Origin: Mycolicibacterium arabiense
GTDB lineage: Bacteria > Actinomycetota > Actinomycetes > Mycobacteriales > Mycobacteriaceae
Direction: 5' to 3'
Assembly: GCF_010731815.2 (NCBI RefSeq)
Contig: NZ_AP022593.1
Coordinates: forward strand, 4,836,001 to 4,900,000
DNA: 64,000 nucleotides
Shown: positions 50,976 through 58,733 of the stretch, in pieces
How positions within the stretch are numbered: the stretch's first letter is position 1
Layout of the letters: each line of letters begins with the position of its first letter
The notes under the pieces: model-generated
Told to the model about the DNA's origin: nothing
Databases searched by the model: none
The model's input: the letters and a program-made list of their open reading frames with translations, nothing else
Translations under genes and position numbers: made by a program

Positions 50976-51854
50976 TCAGGTCGCCTTGGCGATGACGTTC
51001 TCCGCGAACCATTCGAGGTTGCGGATCTTGGCGTCGAGCGGCTCGGTGTCCTCACCCATGATGTAGGGGATCCGGAACCCGACGATGACGTCGGTGATGC
51101 CCTTGTCCTCCAAGCGCTTCACGCCGTCGAGGGTGAACCCGTCGATCGAGATCACGTGGATCTGGAACTCGTCGGCCAGGCCGATCCGCTCCTCTTCCTC
51201 GCGGAAGCGCGCCAGCTTGGCCAGCAGCGGGTCGAGCTCCTCGGGGTCGCCGCCACCATGCATCCAGCCGTCGTTGCGGGCGGCGCGCCGCAGCGCCGCG
51301 TCCGCGTGGCCGCCGACCAGGATCGGCACCGGCTTGGTCGGCGCAGGCGTCATCTTGAACCTGGGGAAGTCGTAGAAGTCGCCGTGGTACTCGAAGTAGT
51401 CACCGGAGGTGAGGCCACGGATGACGTCGATGCACTCGTCCATCCGCTTGCCGCGCTTGGCGTACGGCACGCCCATGATCTCGTAGTCCTCCGGCCACGG
51501 GCTGGTGCCGACGCCGAGGCCGAGGCGGTTGTCGAACATCGCGGCCAGTGAGCCGGCCTGCTTGGCGACCAGCGCGGGCGGGCGAATCGGCAGCTTGAGC
51601 ACGAAGATGTTGAAGTGCAGTCGCGTGGTCACTGCGGACAGCGCGCCGATCAACGCGAACGACTCGATGAAGGCCTTGCCGTCGAGGAACTCCCGATTGC
51701 CGTCCTCGGTGTACGGATACGTCGAGTCGGACTCCTCCGGATACGCGACGCTGTCAGGGATCGTCATCGCGTGATACCCGGCCTCGTCGGCAGCCTTCGC
51801 CAACGGGATGTAGTACTTCGGATCGGTCATTGCCTCCGCATACGTGAACCGCAT
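50976..51854 (-). CDS. F420-dependent LLM-class oxidoreductase
   Basis: The 292-residue luciferase-like protein has MRFTYAEAMTDPKYYIPLAKAADEAGYHAMTIPDSVAYPEES at the N-terminus, LGLGVGTSPWPEDYEIMGVPYAKRGKRMDE near residue 110 and PTKPVPILVGGHADAALRRAARN near 175. It should act with F420. A perfect KstR-type palindrome lies only 12 nt upstream of the ATG, and the gene stands alone, so it is probably sterol- or lipid-regulated and may act in steroid metabolism. Confidence 0.9.
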   Translation of the reverse strand: MRFTYAEAMTDPKYYIPLAKAADEAGYHAMTIPDSVAYPEESDSTYPYTEDGNREFLDGKAFIESFALIGALSAVTTRLHFNIFVLKLPIRPPALVAKQAGSLAAMFDNRLGLGVGTSPWPEDYEIMGVPYAKRGKRMDECIDVIRGLTSGDYFEYHGDFYDFPRFKMTPAPTKPVPILVGGHADAALRRAARNDGWMHGGGDPEELDPLLAKLARFREEEERIGLADEFQIHVISIDGFTLDGVKRLEDKGITDVIVGFRIPYIMGEDTEPLDAKIRNLEWFAENVIAKAT

Positions 51855-51865
51855 GTGGGGGATAC

Positions 51866-51879
51866 TAGAACACGTTCTA
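51866..51879. promoter_or_regulatory. Perfect KstR-type operator
   Basis: TAGAACACGTTCTA is a perfect 14-bp palindrome and an exact match to TnnAACnnGTTnnA. It starts 12 nt upstream of the LLM gene ATG, a place where it would overlap a promoter or transcript start. It is closely related to the site at 27012-27025. Confidence 0.8.
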
Positions 51880-51916
51880 ATTCCGCGGTGCCGAACGGCG
51901 GCCGGTCATCGGTTCG

Positions 51917-53146
51917 TCACCCGAACGGCGGAGTGCCAAGGCCCGCGACGGAGTAGTCGCCCTGTTGTGTGCGCTCGGTCAGACGCGCCGCCGCCGTGCG
52001 GCCGTTGGCGGTGAGCAGCGCCTCAGGGCGCCGCAGGGCGTCGTCGGGGAGCGTGCCGTGAACCGTTCCGCGCCAATGGAATCGGCCGTCGATCGGGTCG
52101 AGGTGACCGGCCAGTCGAACCCGTACGGCGTGGTCCTCGTCGGCGATGCGCAAGACGGCGGAACCCTCGTAGGTCTCGTGGGCGCCGTCCTCGGGCGCGG
52201 CATTCCCTCCCGCGACGGCCCGCGACGGGGCGGCGGGCAGGAAGTTCGTGCGCCGCCACAGTCGCCGGGCGAGCGGCCCCATCAGCCCGACCTCCTCGAG
52301 GAACGCGGCCAGTGGAGCGAACCCCGAGATCTGCACGTCGTGGCGGTGCGGGCTGCGCCTGGCGACCCGCCGCGCCTTGCGGCCGTCGAGACCGGCGCGG
52401 CGGTACGGCACCGGGTTGGTGAAGAGGAACCGGAAGAACAGCCCGCCCACCCCGTTGAGGTTGGCGACCCACATCCGGTGCAGACGCGGCATCTCCCGGA
52501 CCCGCCTGCGCACGCCGTCGCGCGCGAACTGGATGTGACGGGCCTCCTCGGTCACGTGAATTCGCATGAGGCGCTGCACCATTGGCTGCAGGTCGGGGTC
52601 GTCCATCATCTGCCGCTGTAGCGAGTCGAAGATCTCCTCGCCGACCAGCGCCGCCACCCACAGCAGCGACCCCTTGAAGGCCAGCGGCAGCCCGTTGATC
52701 ATGACGCGTTGATAGCGGCGCGGCCGCACCGGCTTGGCGCCGAGTCGCTCGATCGCCTTGCCGAACATCACCATGTGCCGGGTCTCGTCACCCATCTCGG
52801 TGAGCGCGTAGTGCGTGGCGTTGGACGTGGGGTCGGCGTGCATCAGGTCTCGCAGCAGCGCCTGGTTGAGGATGTTCTCGAACCAGATGCCCGCCGAGAG
52901 CGTGTTGACCAACTCCTGGCGGGACAATTCGATCTGCTGCTGCCGGGTCATCGCGTCCCACATCGGGGTTCCGTACAGCGAGACGACGGCGGGCGGCAGG
53001 AAGAACTTGTCCGGGTCCAGCGGTGCGTCCCAGTCGATGTCGACGACGGGCTCGTACGACTTCCGCACCGAACCCCGCAGCAAGCGGTCGGAGACGACCT
53101 CCCGGGTGGGGCCGACGGTCGCGCTGGCCTGGCTGGAACGGGTCAC
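51917..53146 (-). CDS. AurF-like diiron oxygenase with C-terminal DUF4873
   Basis: The 409-residue protein has a ferritin-like diiron domain (about residues 40-285) with ENILNQALLRDLMHAD, ETRHMVMFGKAIERLG and the EEARHIQFARDG motif that supplies iron ligands, as in p-aminobenzoate N-oxygenase AurF. Residues ~325-409 match DUF4873 (HETYEGSAVLRIADEDHAVRV, GRFHWRGTVHGTL). It likely hydroxylates or N-oxygenates a small molecule or acyl chain. The GTG at 53146 has an AAGGGA ribosome-binding site; GTG 53173 is an alternative. The fusion is common in actinobacteria. Confidence 0.85.
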   Translation of the reverse strand: MTRSSQASATVGPTREVVSDRLLRGSVRKSYEPVVDIDWDAPLDPDKFFLPPAVVSLYGTPMWDAMTRQQQIELSRQELVNTLSAGIWFENILNQALLRDLMHADPTSNATHYALTEMGDETRHMVMFGKAIERLGAKPVRPRRYQRVMINGLPLAFKGSLLWVAALVGEEIFDSLQRQMMDDPDLQPMVQRLMRIHVTEEARHIQFARDGVRRRVREMPRLHRMWVANLNGVGGLFFRFLFTNPVPYRRAGLDGRKARRVARRSPHRHDVQISGFAPLAAFLEEVGLMGPLARRLWRRTNFLPAAPSRAVAGGNAAPEDGAHETYEGSAVLRIADEDHAVRVRLAGHLDPIDGRFHWRGTVHGTLPDDALRRPEALLTANGRTAAARLTERTQQGDYSVAGLGTPPFG

Positions 53147-53283
53147 CGTTGACGTCCCTTCGTTGCCGATCACTCAACGTAGGTATCTCGGCGCAACCAT
53201 GTCAATACCCTCGGTACCGGGTACTTTCGGTAGCGCGGTGCCGATCGCGTTTGGCAGATCGGGGTAGGGGTACCGGTTGGCAC

Positions 53284-54345
53284 ATGGCCACTGACACGAA
53301 TGCGACCGCGGAGGCCGAGGAAAAGGCCCCCGATCCGGACGATCCGCGCAAGCCGGACTCGCCGGCGGACCTCACCAAGCCGTCGATCATCTACGTACTG
53401 CGCAAGACCGCACGGGAATTCAGCCAGGATCAATGCACCGATCTCGCGGCCGCACTGACCTACTACGCAGTGCTCTCGATCTTCCCCGCGATGCTGGCGC
53501 TGGTCTCGCTGCTCGGCGTGTTCGGTCAAGGCAGGGCCACCACCGACGCGGTCCTCGAGACCGTCAACAGCGTGGCTCCGACGTCGGCGGTCGACACGCT
53601 GCGACCCACGATCGATCAGCTGGTCAATACGCCGTCGGCAGGGTTCGCCCTGATCCTCGGCCTAGCGACCGCGCTCTGGTCGGCCTCGGGTTACGTCGGG
53701 GCGTTCGGCCGTGCGATGAACCGGATGTACGAGATCGAGGAGGGCAGGCCGTTCTGGAAGCTGCGCCCGCTGCAGCTGGTGCTCACCTTCGGCGGTCTCG
53801 TCCTCGCCGCACTCGTCGCGTTCATGCTGGCCGTCAGCGGTCCCATCGCCAAGTCGATCGGCGGCGCCATCGGCATCGGCGACGCCGGGTTGACCGTGTG
53901 GAACATCGCCAAGTGGCCACTGATGCTCATCGCCGTCGTCCTCGCCGTCGCGATCCTGTACTACGCCACACCGAACGTGAAACAGCCGAAGTTCCGCTGG
54001 ATCAGCATCGGCGCCGGCCTGGCGATCGTCACGTGGATCGTCGCCTCGATCGGCTTCGCCATCTACGTGTCGAACTTCAGCAGCTACAACAAGACCTACG
54101 GCGCACTGGCCGGCGTCATCGTCTTCCTGCTGTGGCTCTGGATCACCAACCTCGCGCTGCTCTTCGGCGCCGAACTGGACGCCGAACTCGAACGCGGCCG
54201 CCAACTGCAGGCCGGGCTACCCGCCGAACGCGAACTGCAGCTACCGCCACGCGACACCCGCGTCATCGAGAAGAACCAGGCCGCCGAGGAGAAGGACATC
54301 GAGCGCGCCGAGGAACTGCGCCGCAGTCACGGTCAGACCACGTAG
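53284..54345 (+). CDS. YihY/BrkB-family membrane protein
   Basis: The 353-residue membrane protein has a hydrophilic ~50-residue N-terminus, then about six membrane helices with the family motifs TDLAAALTYYAVLSIFPAMLAL, LWSASGYVGAFGRAMNRMYE and TYGALAGVIVFLLWLWITNLALLFGAELDAELER. The last ~60 residues are a charged cytoplasmic tail. The family has been called ribonuclease BN-like, but transporter or permease function is more likely and not established. It precedes cobF by 15 nt. Confidence 0.9.
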   Translation: MATDTNATAEAEEKAPDPDDPRKPDSPADLTKPSIIYVLRKTAREFSQDQCTDLAAALTYYAVLSIFPAMLALVSLLGVFGQGRATTDAVLETVNSVAPTSAVDTLRPTIDQLVNTPSAGFALILGLATALWSASGYVGAFGRAMNRMYEIEEGRPFWKLRPLQLVLTFGGLVLAALVAFMLAVSGPIAKSIGGAIGIGDAGLTVWNIAKWPLMLIAVVLAVAILYYATPNVKQPKFRWISIGAGLAIVTWIVASIGFAIYVSNFSSYNKTYGALAGVIVFLLWLWITNLALLFGAELDAELERGRQLQAGLPAERELQLPPRDTRVIEKNQAAEEKDIERAEELRRSHGQTT

Positions 54346-54359
54346 CGCATACTCGCCCC

Positions 54360-55100
54360 ATGACGCGGCGCATCAACGTGATCGGCATCGGGGCGGGCGA
54401 TCCCGACTACGTGACGGCCCAGGCCGTCGCCGCGCTGAACGACACGCAGGTGTTCTTCGCCCCCGACAAGGGCGCCGCCAAGGACGATCTGGTGGCACTC
54501 CGTCGGGAGGTGTGTGCGCGCTTCATTCGCGAACCCGGCTACCGCTTCGTCGAGCTGCCGGACCCCAAGCGCGCCAGCGACGGTGACTACACCCAGGCCG
54601 TCGCGGACTGGCACGCCGCCCGAGCCGACCAGTGGGCGCAGGCGATGCTGGCCGAACTGCCCGACGGCGGCGTCGGTGGATTCCTGGCGTGGGGCGATCC
54701 GTCGCTGTACGACAGCACGTTGCGCATCCTCGACATCGTGGCCCAGCGCATCGACCTGACCTACGACGTGGTGCCCGGCATCACCGCCATCCAGGCGTTG
54801 ACGGCCCGACATCGCATCCCGCTCAACGACATCGGCGAACCGGTACTCATCACCACCGGACGCCGGCTGCGCGAGGACGGGCTTGCCGGCGCCTCGGTCG
54901 TCATGCTCGACGGTGACTGCGCGTTCCTCGGCTGCGCGCCGTCCACCCACATCTGGTGGGGCGCCTACCTCGGTACCCCCGACGAACTGCTCGTTGCGGG
55001 CACGGTCGGCGACGACGGTGAACGCATCGCCTCGATCCGCGCCGAGGCCCGTGCGCGGCACGGCTGGATCATGGACACGTACCTGCTGCGACCCGCCTGA
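54360..55100 (+). CDS. cobF: Precorrin-6A synthase (deacetylating) CobF
   Basis: The 246-residue SAM-dependent methyltransferase has the tetrapyrrole methylase fold: INVIGIGAGDPDYVTAQAVAAL at the N-terminus, GGFLAWGDPSLYDSTLRILDIV near residue 105 and a C-terminal WWGAYLGTPDELLVAGTVG. CobF performs C-1 methylation with deacylation in aerobic cobalamin synthesis. It is isolated from other cob genes in this window and only 15 nt from the brkB-type gene. M. tuberculosis lacks cobF. Confidence 0.93.
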   Translation: MTRRINVIGIGAGDPDYVTAQAVAALNDTQVFFAPDKGAAKDDLVALRREVCARFIREPGYRFVELPDPKRASDGDYTQAVADWHAARADQWAQAMLAELPDGGVGGFLAWGDPSLYDSTLRILDIVAQRIDLTYDVVPGITAIQALTARHRIPLNDIGEPVLITTGRRLREDGLAGASVVMLDGDCAFLGCAPSTHIWWGAYLGTPDELLVAGTVGDDGERIASIRAEARARHGWIMDTYLLRPA

Positions 55101-55127
55101 ACCGCTGCGCGGTGGCAAGATCCGCAC

Positions 55128-55511
55128 ATGGTCCAATTCTTCCTACGCGCCGCACTGACCGGAGTGGCGTTGTGGATCGTCACGCTGCTCGTCGACGGCA
55201 TCTCCTTCGTCGGCGGCGACGACACGCTGCAGCGGGCGGGCGTCATCTTCGTGGTGGCGGTGATCTTCGGGCTGGTCAACGCGATCATCAAGCCGATCGT
55301 CAAGCTCATCTCGCTGCCGCTCTACATCGTCACGCTCGGCTTGTTCCACGTCGTGGTCAACGCGCTGATGCTCTGGATCACGTCGCGGATCACCGAGAAC
55401 ACCACCCACTGGGGACTGTTCATCGACGACTTCTGGTGGACGGCGATCTGGGCTGCCATCGTGCTGTCGATCGTCAGCTGGGGACTGTCGGTCGTCACCC
55501 CCGGCGTATGA
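55128..55511 (+). CDS. Phage-holin-family-4-like integral membrane protein
   Basis: The 127-residue protein has four membrane helices (about residues 5-25, 33-55, 58-85 and 100-125) and the family core AIIKPIVKLISLPLYIVTLGLFHVVVNALML. This is the PF04020-type family, named after phage holin but widely chromosomal. There is no lysis context. It lies between cobF and the Fpg/Nei gene. Confidence 0.88.
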   Translation: MVQFFLRAALTGVALWIVTLLVDGISFVGGDDTLQRAGVIFVVAVIFGLVNAIIKPIVKLISLPLYIVTLGLFHVVVNALMLWITSRITENTTHWGLFIDDFWWTAIWAAIVLSIVSWGLSVVTPGV

Positions 55512-55548
55512 CGTCGACGGCGGGCACCCGTACGGCACACTGGGTGAC

Positions 55549-56412
55549 ATGCCCGAACTGCCCGAGGTAGAGGCGCTGGCCGACCATCTGCGGCGTCACG
55601 CCACCGGCTTGACCATAGGTCGCATCGACGTCGCCGCCCTGTCGGTGCTCAAGACGTTCGACCCGCCGCCCACCGCGCTGCACGGCCTTCAGGTCACCGG
55701 CGCGAACCGCTGGGGCAAGTTCCTCGGCCTCGAGGTGGGCGACCTGCACCTCATCACCCACCTGTCGCGGGCCGGATGGCTGCGGTGGTCCGACAAGCTC
55801 TCGCCGCTACCGCTCAAGCCGGGCAAGGGTCCGATCGCGTTGCGCGTGCACCTCGGAATACCCGGCGAGGCACCCGGTTTCGACCTCACCGAGGCAGGCA
55901 CCCAGAAACGGCTGGCGGTGTACCTCGTCGACGACCCGGCCAAGGTGCCCGGCATCGCCGCGCTCGGACCCGACGCCCTGTCGTTGAACCGCGAAGCGCT
56001 CTGCGAGGTGCTCAAGGGCAACAGCGGGCGGATCAAGACCGTCATGACCGACCAGAAGGTGATCGCGGGCATCGGCAACGCCTACAGCGACGAGATCCTG
56101 CACGTCGCCCGGCTCTCGCCGTTCGCGACGGCGGGCAAGCTCACCGACCCGCAACTCGACGCACTGCACGACGCGATGATCACCGTGCTCACCGACGCGG
56201 TGACGCGGTCCGTCGGTCAGCAGGCGGCCACGCTCAAGGGTGAGAAGCGCAGCGGCATGCGGGTGCACGCCCGCACCGGGCTGCCGTGTCCGGTGTGCGG
56301 GGACACCGTGCGCGAGGTGTCGTTCGTCGACAAGTCGTTCCAGTACTGCGCGACGTGTCAGACCGGCGGCAAGGTGCTCGCCGACCGGCGGATGTCCAAG
56401 CTGCTCAAGTGA
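55549..56412 (+). CDS. Fpg/Nei-family DNA glycosylase
   Basis: The 287-residue base-excision enzyme starts MPELPEVEALADHL (Pro2 nucleophile, Glu3), has the helix-two-turn-helix segment VIAGIGNAYSDEILHVARLSP near residue 168 and a four-cysteine zinc finger CPVCGDTVREVSFVDKSFQ ending CATC at the C-terminus. It removes oxidised bases such as 8-oxoguanine. By position it corresponds to fpg2 (Rv0944), which is shortened in M. tuberculosis but looks intact here. Confidence 0.93.
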   Translation: MPELPEVEALADHLRRHATGLTIGRIDVAALSVLKTFDPPPTALHGLQVTGANRWGKFLGLEVGDLHLITHLSRAGWLRWSDKLSPLPLKPGKGPIALRVHLGIPGEAPGFDLTEAGTQKRLAVYLVDDPAKVPGIAALGPDALSLNREALCEVLKGNSGRIKTVMTDQKVIAGIGNAYSDEILHVARLSPFATAGKLTDPQLDALHDAMITVLTDAVTRSVGQQAATLKGEKRSGMRVHARTGLPCPVCGDTVREVSFVDKSFQYCATCQTGGKVLADRRMSKLLK

Positions 56413-56413
56413 G

Positions 56414-56983
56414 CTAGCCGCAGTACGACCCGGTGGCGACGTCGAGTGCTCGGTCGTACAGCGGGTCCAGCGCACGCTGGGCGATCACCGAGGCGCGTGC
56501 CTCGTCGAGGGCCACGCGACAGCCCGCGCCGCGCAGCACGCCCCACTGCGCGGCCATCTCGGCGACCATCGTCTCGTTGAATCCGTCGATCGCGGTGCGG
56601 GACTGCGACAGGTCCGGCGCCGCGGTCGGGGCGACGGCGGGATCGAACTTCCACTGCCCGAAGCGGGTGAACTGGATGCCCTCGGTCGCGTGGATCTGGT
56701 TCTCGAACGCCCGCCGCACGTAGGCCTCGTCGATCCCGCGCGTGCGCGCGTCGGCGCCCACGGCGTCGAGCACCTGCCCCACGCGGGCGGGATCCACGAT
56801 CTGACCGCCGTCCACCCACTTGGACGCCGCGACGGGGTCGGCCGTCAGCAGGCGCTGGGCGGCAGTGTCGACGAGCCGGAACAGCGGTCCGGGCTCGTCG
56901 GCGTGGGCGGCGGGGACGGCGCCGCACACTGCGACGACGAGCCCGATGGTCAGCAAGACTCTGCGTTTCACGGCGTCGATCAT
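56414..56983 (-). CDS. Secreted chorismate mutase (AroQ gamma type)
   Basis: The 189-residue product starts with a signal peptide (MIDAVKRRVLLTIGLVVAVC, cleavage after AHA about residue 30). The helical domain has GPLFRLVDTAAQRLLTADPVAASKWVDGG, FENQIHATEGIQFTRFGQW and DSQTR-like SQSRTAIDGFNETMV, as in secreted chorismate mutase Rv1885c. The paired cysteines GAGCRVALDEAR and GSYCG could bond. It converts chorismate to prephenate outside the cytoplasm. The ATG 56983 is the natural signal-peptide start; a longer frame runs upstream. Confidence 0.9.
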   Translation of the reverse strand: MIDAVKRRVLLTIGLVVAVCGAVPAAHADEPGPLFRLVDTAAQRLLTADPVAASKWVDGGQIVDPARVGQVLDAVGADARTRGIDEAYVRRAFENQIHATEGIQFTRFGQWKFDPAVAPTAAPDLSQSRTAIDGFNETMVAEMAAQWGVLRGAGCRVALDEARASVIAQRALDPLYDRALDVATGSYCG

Positions 56984-57075
56984 CCGCCAAGACGCCGTGC
57001 GGTCGCCATCGATCGGGCGCGTCCGCCCCACCGACCAGTTAGTTGACGGCTGTCGAGTCCGGTTATCCTGCTCGC

Positions 57076-57825
57076 ATGACTCGGCAGAAGATCCTCATCA
57101 CCGGCGCCAGCTCGGGGCTGGGCGCGGGCATGGCTCGCCAGTTCGCCGCCAAGGGCCGCGACCTCGCGCTGTGCGCCCGTCGCACCGAGAACCTCGAGGA
57201 ACTCAAGGCCGAGCTGACGGCGAAGTACCCGGCCATCACCGTGGCCGTCGCGTCGCTCGACGTCAACGACCACGAGCAGGTGCCCAAGGTGTTCGAGGCG
57301 CTGTCCGAGGAACTCGGTGGCATCGACACCGTGATCGTCAACGCCGGCATCGGCAAGGGCTACCCGCTCGGTGGCGGCAAGTTGTGGGCCAACAAGGCGA
57401 CCATCGAGACCAACCTGGTCAGTGCCCTGGTGCAGATCGAGACCGCGCTCGCGATGTTCAAGGCCGCAGGCCGCGGACACCTCGTGCTGGTGTCGTCGGT
57501 GCTGGGCAACAAGGGCGTGCCGGGCTTCAAGGCGGCCTACGCCGCGAGCAAGGCGGGCGTGACGTCGCTGGGCGAATCGCTTCGGGCCGAGTACAAGTCG
57601 GGCCCCATCAAGATCACCACGTTGGAGCCCGGCTACATCGAGTCCGAGATGACCGCGAAGTCGAACTCGACGCTGCTGATGGTCGACAACGAGACCGGCG
57701 TCAAGGCGATGGTCGACGCGATCGAGAAGGAGAAGGGCCGCGCCGTCGTCCCCGGGTGGCCCTGGTGGCCGCTGGTCGAGGTCATCAAGCTGCTGCCGCC
57801 GCGGTTCATGGATCGCTTCGCCTAG
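57076..57825 (+). CDS. Short-chain dehydrogenase/reductase (Rv0945 type)
   Basis: The 249-residue SDR has TGASSGLGAGMARQF (cofactor, residues ~10-25), NAGIGKGYPLGGG, and the active-site YAASKAGVTSLGESLRAEY with Tyr about 155. It corresponds in position to Rv0945, between fpg2 and pgi. The substrate is unknown. The ATG at 57076 fits the TRQKILITG opening. A 51-bp dispersed repeat begins 1 nt after the stop. Confidence 0.92.
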   Translation: MTRQKILITGASSGLGAGMARQFAAKGRDLALCARRTENLEELKAELTAKYPAITVAVASLDVNDHEQVPKVFEALSEELGGIDTVIVNAGIGKGYPLGGGKLWANKATIETNLVSALVQIETALAMFKAAGRGHLVLVSSVLGNKGVPGFKAAYAASKAGVTSLGESLRAEYKSGPIKITTLEPGYIESEMTAKSNSTLLMVDNETGVKAMVDAIEKEKGRAVVPGWPWWPLVEVIKLLPPRFMDRFA

Positions 57826-57826
57826 C

Positions 57827-57877
57827 GATTCGTGGAACATTTCCCGCGCTGACCGCAGGAAATACGCCACAAGCCGC
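57827..57877. repeat. 51-bp dispersed palindromic repeat, copy 2
   Basis: Matches 46145-46195 at 42 of 51 positions, with the first 14 identical. The inner stem is TTTCCCGCG / CGCAGGAAA (imperfect). It lies between the SDR stop and the promoter of the XRE gene. Confidence 0.85.
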
Positions 57878-57885
57878 GCTGGGGC

Positions 57886-57914
57886 TTGACGTGAGTGTTG
57901 GGTTTTCCTAACGT
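57886..57914 (+). promoter_or_regulatory. Sigma-A-like promoter of the XRE/membrane pair
   Basis: TTGACG, 17 nt, TAACGT, a good match to the vegetative consensus. The -10 ends 8 nt before the XRE ATG (57923), so the transcript would have almost no leader. Confidence 0.7.
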
Positions 57915-57922
57915 TTAGTTGT

Positions 57923-58207
57923 ATGAGTCCGGTGAGGCGTGGGGAGAACCTTCCCATTCACAACCGCATCGGCGTGCTGCGCGCCGAGCGGCGGATGACG
58001 CGGGCCCAACTCGCGGCGCTGATCGACGTGAACCCCCAGACCGTGGGGGCGCTCGAGCGGGGCGACCACTACCCGAGCCTCGATCTGGCGTTCCGGATCT
58101 GCGACGTGTTCGGACTACCGGTCGAAGCGGTCTTCTCGCGTACCGCGTTCACGCCGCTTTCGGCCGAACTCTACGGAAGACGAGCGGAAGGACACGACCA
58201 TGACTGA
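57923..58207 (+). CDS. XRE-family helix-turn-helix regulator (small)
   Basis: The 94-residue protein has a typical XRE DNA-binding domain (HNRIGVLRAERRMTRAQLAALIDVNPQTVGALERGDHYPSL, residues ~12-55) followed by a short helical tail. It overlaps the following membrane gene by 8 nt, a compact pair often built as a regulator with its membrane partner. Transcription is expected from the promoter at 57886-57914. No inducer is known. Confidence 0.9.
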   Translation: MSPVRRGENLPIHNRIGVLRAERRMTRAQLAALIDVNPQTVGALERGDHYPSLDLAFRICDVFGLPVEAVFSRTAFTPLSAELYGRRAEGHDHD

Positions 58208-58730
58208 ACCCAGCATCCTCGACCGTTACCAGGACTACCGCACCCGGCAGTTCCTCAAGAACGAACGCAGACATGCCAATTCGCTACCCGGCTGGCGTAC
58301 CCCGAGCCGGCGGCGCGTCCTGGTGGTCGGCCTCGCGGTGACGTTCGCGTTCATGGCCGTCGTCTCGATCCTGTGCGCGGCGGGTCTGCAGTGGGCGCCG
58401 CTGCTCTGGCTGCCCGCCTGCGTGCTGTTCTTCCCGTTGTGGATCGCGCTGCAGGTCGTCTCGGGCAGAAGGGGAGACGCGCCCGAGGGAGCGCTCGACG
58501 AATTCGAGATCGCGCAGCGCAACAGCGCCAGGGCCATGGGCTTGTCGGTGACCCAGGCCCTGATGCTGATACCGGCCTTCTACCTGATCTTCGGCGCGAC
58601 GCTCACCGACGGCGCCGACCCCGACATGGCCTACGCCGGCGGACTCATGGTCTTGACGGTGCTGCTTATCGGCGGCTGCCTACCCGCGATGATCGTCGGC
58701 TGGACCCGCCCCGACCTCGATCCCGAGTAG
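58200..58730 (+). CDS. Four-helix membrane protein paired with an XRE regulator
   Basis: The 176-residue protein has four membrane helices (about residues 34-57, 60-85, 115-140 and 145-168) with a charged cytoplasmic N-terminus (SILDRYQDYRTRQFLKNERRH). It overlaps the upstream XRE gene. No family is recognised with certainty; such XRE/membrane pairs occur near stress or toxin-sensing loci. It ends 3 nt from the convergent pgi gene. Confidence 0.8.
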   Translation: MTEPSILDRYQDYRTRQFLKNERRHANSLPGWRTPSRRRVLVVGLAVTFAFMAVVSILCAAGLQWAPLLWLPACVLFFPLWIALQVVSGRRGDAPEGALDEFEIAQRNSARAMGLSVTQALMLIPAFYLIFGATLTDGADPDMAYAGGLMVLTVLLIGGCLPAMIVGWTRPDLDPE

Positions 58731-58733
58731 CGA

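Noticed and set aside
53433..55100. Open frame of 555 codons running from brkB into cobF
   Set aside because: Only its last ~246 codons, from the ATG at 54360, form cobF; the earlier part is an out-of-frame shadow of brkB.
55128..55511. Prophage remnant suggested by a holin-like gene
   Set aside because: No other phage gene is nearby; this membrane family is common on bacterial chromosomes.
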